DNA of 64,000 nt from Rhodocyclaceae bacterium (GTDB taxonomy: Bacteria > Pseudomonadota > Gammaproteobacteria > Burkholderiales > Rhodocyclaceae): assembly GCA_030824275.1 (NCBI GenBank), contig JAVBXY010000031.1:1-64000 (forward strand). The letters are read 5' to 3'. A program made the position numbers and the translations under genes. Within the stretch, counting starts at the first letter, position 1. Every line of letters starts with the position of its first letter. Below are positions 61,877-64,000 of the stretch, piece by piece. The notes under the pieces were generated by a model. The model was not told where the DNA came from. It searched no databases and was given only the letters and a program-made list of their open reading frames with translations.

Positions 61877-62299
61877 TCAGTTGGCGGACTTTATCGCCAG
61901 CTTGTTCTCGACGTCCTTGACCCCGGCGACAGAAGCCGCCAGCGCCTTGGCGCGATCACTGCTCGATTTTGAATCAACCGATCCGCTCAGGGTGACGACG
62001 CCCTTCACGGTATCGACGCCGATTTGCAGCGTCTTGAGGCCCGGCTCGGCAAAGATGGATGCCTTCACCTTGGCCGTGATCTCGGTATCGTCGATGGCGA
62101 CGCCGGTTTTCTCGCTTTGCGCGCTGATCTTGTCACCGACCTTTTCGGTCGCCTCGGCGATGGATTTCCCGGCGTCATTGGCGGTCTGGTCGATTTTTTT
62201 CCCGGCGGTCTCGGCGGGTCCCGGCTTGTCGCAGGCCGCAAGGCCGGCCAGCAGGAGGATCGACAGTCCGATTAGTTTGAAATTCATTGAGGCTTTCAT
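61877..62299 (-). CDS. BON-domain lipoprotein
   Basis: A 140-residue lipoprotein starting at the ATG 62299 (AAAGGGAA site). The lipobox is LAAC. A charged helix (DQTANDAGKSIAEATEKVGDKI) precedes the BON domain (DDTEITAKVKASIFAEPGL, VKGVVTLSGSVDSK, RAKALAASVAGVKDVENKL), as in the C-terminal part of OsmY. BON proteins bind membranes and respond to osmotic stress. Site 10 lies 77 bp upstream; lapA follows. Confidence 0.88.
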   Translation of the reverse strand: MKASMNFKLIGLSILLLAGLAACDKPGPAETAGKKIDQTANDAGKSIAEATEKVGDKISAQSEKTGVAIDDTEITAKVKASIFAEPGLKTLQIGVDTVKGVVTLSGSVDSKSSSDRAKALAASVAGVKDVENKLAIKSAN

Positions 62300-62376
62300 T
62301 GTGTTTCCCTTTCCAGGCTCATTCATGGCGCCGAACGCGACGTGTTGGTCTTATCCACCATTTGCCGGGCCTGATC

Positions 62377-62392
62377 GGTGCGCTACGTCACA
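62377..62392 (-). promoter_or_regulatory. Operator-like palindrome, site 10
   Basis: GGTGCGCTACGTCACA, 12 of 16 with site 1. On the BON-gene strand it reads TGTGACGTAGCGCACC, so its distal half is TGTGA, the CRP half-site itself. It lies 77 bp before the BON gene. Confidence 0.5.
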
Positions 62393-62455
62393 TAGGGCAA
62401 TTCCCCGGCGGGTTGGCTGAATGAAATACGCCGTTGCCTCTGGGCAATCATCAGG

Positions 62456-62471
62456 GGTGCGCTGGCGTACA
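62456..62471 (+). promoter_or_regulatory. Operator-like palindrome, site 11
   Basis: GGTGCGCTGGCGTACA, 13 of 16 with site 1 and followed by GA. It lies 73 bp before the DUF1328 gene, and 64 bp from site 10 in the divergent gap. Confidence 0.55.
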
Positions 62472-62544
62472 GACCGTCATTTCGCAGCAGATCAGCATGT
62501 GCCACTCGTAAGTCAATCATCCCCTTGCGGGACGGGAGAGCACC

Positions 62545-62706
62545 ATGCTGAGATGGGCTGCAACATTTTTCGTCATCGCGATTGTCTCAGCGGTACTCGG
62601 CTTTGGCGGCATCGCCGCCGGCGCCAGCGAAATCGCTCGGATTCTTTTCTTCGTATTCCTCATCGTCTTCGTCCTCACCCTGATCACGGGATTGACGCGC
62701 CGCTAG
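62545..62706 (+). CDS. DUF1328 (YtjA-type) small membrane protein
   Basis: A 53-residue protein with two hydrophobic segments: [20 protein letters not shown], then [20 protein letters not shown] and [11 protein letters not shown]. This is the short DUF1328/YtjA family, widespread and often found with stress genes. The ATG follows GGGAGAG. Function unknown. It is co-transcribed with the DUF883 gene. Confidence 0.85.
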   Translation: MLRWAATFFVIAIVSAVLGFGGIAAGASEIARILFFVFLIVFVLTLITGLTRR

Positions 62707-62750
62707 CGAATACCGTATTTCCATTTTCATCGCACTCACCTGGAGGTCAC

Positions 62751-63083
62751 ATGAGCAGCTTTTTGTACACCCGCCATATCTCTGTCGAAGAGAGGAAGAA
62801 TAAATTGGTCCACGATTTGAAGGATGTCGTTACCGATGCCGACGACCTGTTGAAGGAAGTCGCCAATTCCTCGGTCGAGGAGTTTGCCGCCGCCCGCGAG
62901 AAGATCGAACAACGGCTACGGACTGCCCGTGCCAGCCTCGACCACGCCCGCATCGCCGCCACCAGGAAGGTGCACGAAGCGGCCGATGCGAGCGAGATCT
63001 ACGCACGGGAAAATCCCTGGAAAGCTTTTGGCATTCCGGCTATCGCTGCGCTTGTCGTTTTTGCGCTCATCAGCCGCCGTTGA
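62751..63083 (+). CDS. DUF883 (ElaB/YqjD-type) membrane protein
   Basis: A 110-residue protein. The ATG at 62751 has a strong GGAGGT site. A long charged helix (VEERKNKLVHDLKDVVTDADDLLKEVA and on) ends in the YARENPWKAFGIPAIAALVVFALISRR anchor of the ElaB/YqjD family, which ties ribosomes to the inner membrane in stationary phase. It lies 15 bp before the ferritin-like gene. Confidence 0.9.
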   Translation: MSSFLYTRHISVEERKNKLVHDLKDVVTDADDLLKEVANSSVEEFAAAREKIEQRLRTARASLDHARIAATRKVHEAADASEIYARENPWKAFGIPAIAALVVFALISRR

Positions 63084-63098
63084 TTACCGGAGAAGAAC

Positions 63099-63386
63099 AT
63101 GTCCAGTGTCGGTTACCACGAGCCCGTGGAGAAGTTGTCCGCCGAAACGCGCGACATGCACAGAGCCATCGTTTCCCTGATGGAAGAGCTGGAAGCCGTC
63201 GATTGGTACAACCAGCGCATGGATGCTTGCGACGACCCGGAGCTGAAGAAAATCCTCGAACATAACCGGGACGAGGAAAAGGAACATGCGTCCATGCTGA
63301 TGGAGTGGGTCCAGCGCAAGGACCCCAGCTTTTCCAAGCAGATGAAAGCCTATTTGTTTACCCAGCAATCCATGGTGCATAGCTAG
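63099..63386 (+). CDS. Encapsulated-ferritin-type (EncFtn) iron-binding protein
   Basis: A 95-residue two-helix protein matching EncFtn of Rhodospirillum rubrum: YHEPVEKLSAETRDMHRAI, then VSLMEELEAVDWYNQRMDAC and ILEHNRDEEKEHASMLMEW. The Glu of MEELEAVDWY and the Glu/His of EEKEH are the ferroxidase ligands, which assemble between subunits. In R. rubrum the protein carries a C-terminal peptide that targets it to an encapsulin shell; this one ends soon after YLFTQQS and no encapsulin gene is in the window. It follows the DUF883 gene and is probably part of the same operon. Confidence 0.85.
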   Translation: MSSVGYHEPVEKLSAETRDMHRAIVSLMEELEAVDWYNQRMDACDDPELKKILEHNRDEEKEHASMLMEWVQRKDPSFSKQMKAYLFTQQSMVHS

Positions 63387-63456
63387 CCCAAGCCGGCGAT
63401 TCCGGTGGCGGACGAAAGTCCTGCATTCGGTCAAACGATACCAATGAAGCCTTGCC

Positions 63457-64000
63457 ATGAACGGCGATCCCGCTGATCTCCGCATTCCCTGGCCGGAATG
63501 TGGCGGAGAGAACCGCTTTCGGGCCATGAGCGACGCGTCGCCCTTGGGCATTTTCGTTTCCGACGAGCAGGGGGCCTGTGTCTATACCAATGCCGCCTAC
63601 CACCAGCTATCCGGCCTGACCGCCGAGCAGACGCTGGGAACCAACTGGAGCGCGGCAATCCATCCAGATGACCGTGCGCGCGTGCTGGAGGAGTGGCGTG
63701 CTGCCCTGCGCAGCGACGCGCCGTTTCGAACCGAATTCCGCTTTTTGCGCGAGGACGAATCCATCGTCTGGACTCGCGTCAACAGTGCCCCGCTATCCGA
63801 TAGCAAAGCCCCTTTCAGCAGGGTCAATACGACCGAGGACATCAGCGAGCGAAAGCTGGCGGAACTGGCCCTGAAAGCCGCCGAGAATGCGCTCTTCGAC
63901 GAACGGGAGCGGGCGCGGGTGACGCTCAACTCCATCGGCGACGCCGTGCTGACCTCTGATCAAGAGGGCCGGGTGAGCTACATGAACCAGGTGGCCGAAG
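63457..64000 (+). CDS. PAS-domain sensor protein, N-terminal part (cut by window end)
   Basis: The first 181 residues of a protein that runs off the right edge. One complete PAS domain is visible (about 23-140: FRAMSDASPLGIFVSDEQGACVYTNAAYHQLSGL, then FRTEFRFLREDESIVWTRV and VNTTEDISERKLAELAL), followed by the start of a second one (VTLNSIGDAVLTSDQEGRVSYMN). No TM segment. The output may be a GGDEF/EAL pair or a kinase; it cannot be told from this part. No operator-like site precedes it. Confidence 0.8.
   Translation, partial: MNGDPADLRIPWPECGGENRFRAMSDASPLGIFVSDEQGACVYTNAAYHQLSGLTAEQTLGTNWSAAIHPDDRARVLEEWRAALRSDAPFRTEFRFLREDESIVWTRVNSAPLSDSKAPFSRVNTTEDISERKLAELALKAAENALFDERERARVTLNSIGDAVLTSDQEGRVSYMNQVAE

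Overview
The window looks like a GC-rich betaproteobacterial chromosome segment, most like Rhodocyclales or a close relative. The signs are a rimP-nusA-infB-rbfA-truB-rpsO-pnp block, a 400-residue TrpS, a YigI-type thioesterase beside scpA/scpB/rluB, and a divergent gspC-F / gspG-N type II secretion locus. The placement rests on gene order and protein character, not on a database search.

Layout. 1-2876: the end of gcdH, a branched-chain amino-acid-type ABC binding protein and an old-yellow-enzyme oxidoreductase. 2877-10978: housekeeping genes (HDOD protein, hydrolase, rnm, yciO-type gene, M50 protease, trpS, yigI, scpA, scpB, rluB). 11003-19843: the rimP-to-pnp transcription/translation/RNA-decay block, with a promoter and leader terminator, a second promoter before rpsO and a shared terminator with dksA. 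20427-20596: tRNA-Pro and tRNA-Arg. 20736-23187: an M48-type lipoprotein and gspA/gspB. 23390-31831: a signalling cluster (two paralogous hybrid kinases, a response regulator, a Crp/Fnr-family regulator and a CheB-CheR-PAS fusion). 32017-45055: envelope and stress genes (glycine-zipper proteins, OmpA, small lipoproteins, a two-partner secretion operon with an L,D-transpeptidase-like gene, an MlaC-like protein, a PA2779/PA2778-type pair, RcnB-like and MipA/OmpV). 45134-48709: a short accessory patch (orphan antitoxin, DUF2442, DUF3616), then AsmA and CsbD. 48999-61407: an ice-binding-type lipoprotein and the type II secretion system. 61554-64000: LapA, BON, DUF1328 and DUF883 proteins, an encapsulin-type ferritin and the start of a PAS sensor.

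The most interesting signal is a 16-bp palindrome with CRP-like geometry (TGTGC-N6-GCACA, best copy TGTGCGCTAGCGCACA). It occurs at least eleven times, nearly always 73-135 bp before the first gene of an envelope, stress or secretion operon, and once before the signalling cluster that encodes the Crp/Fnr-family protein. I infer a regulon run by that cluster. Two dispersed repeat families are also present: a 22-26 bp element (six clear copies plus two look-alikes, two of the clear ones inside gspC and gspD) and a roughly 150-bp hairpin-rich element (two copies abutting stop codons). No CRISPR array, transposase, rRNA or replication origin was seen. No stretch longer than 300 bases lacks a gene.
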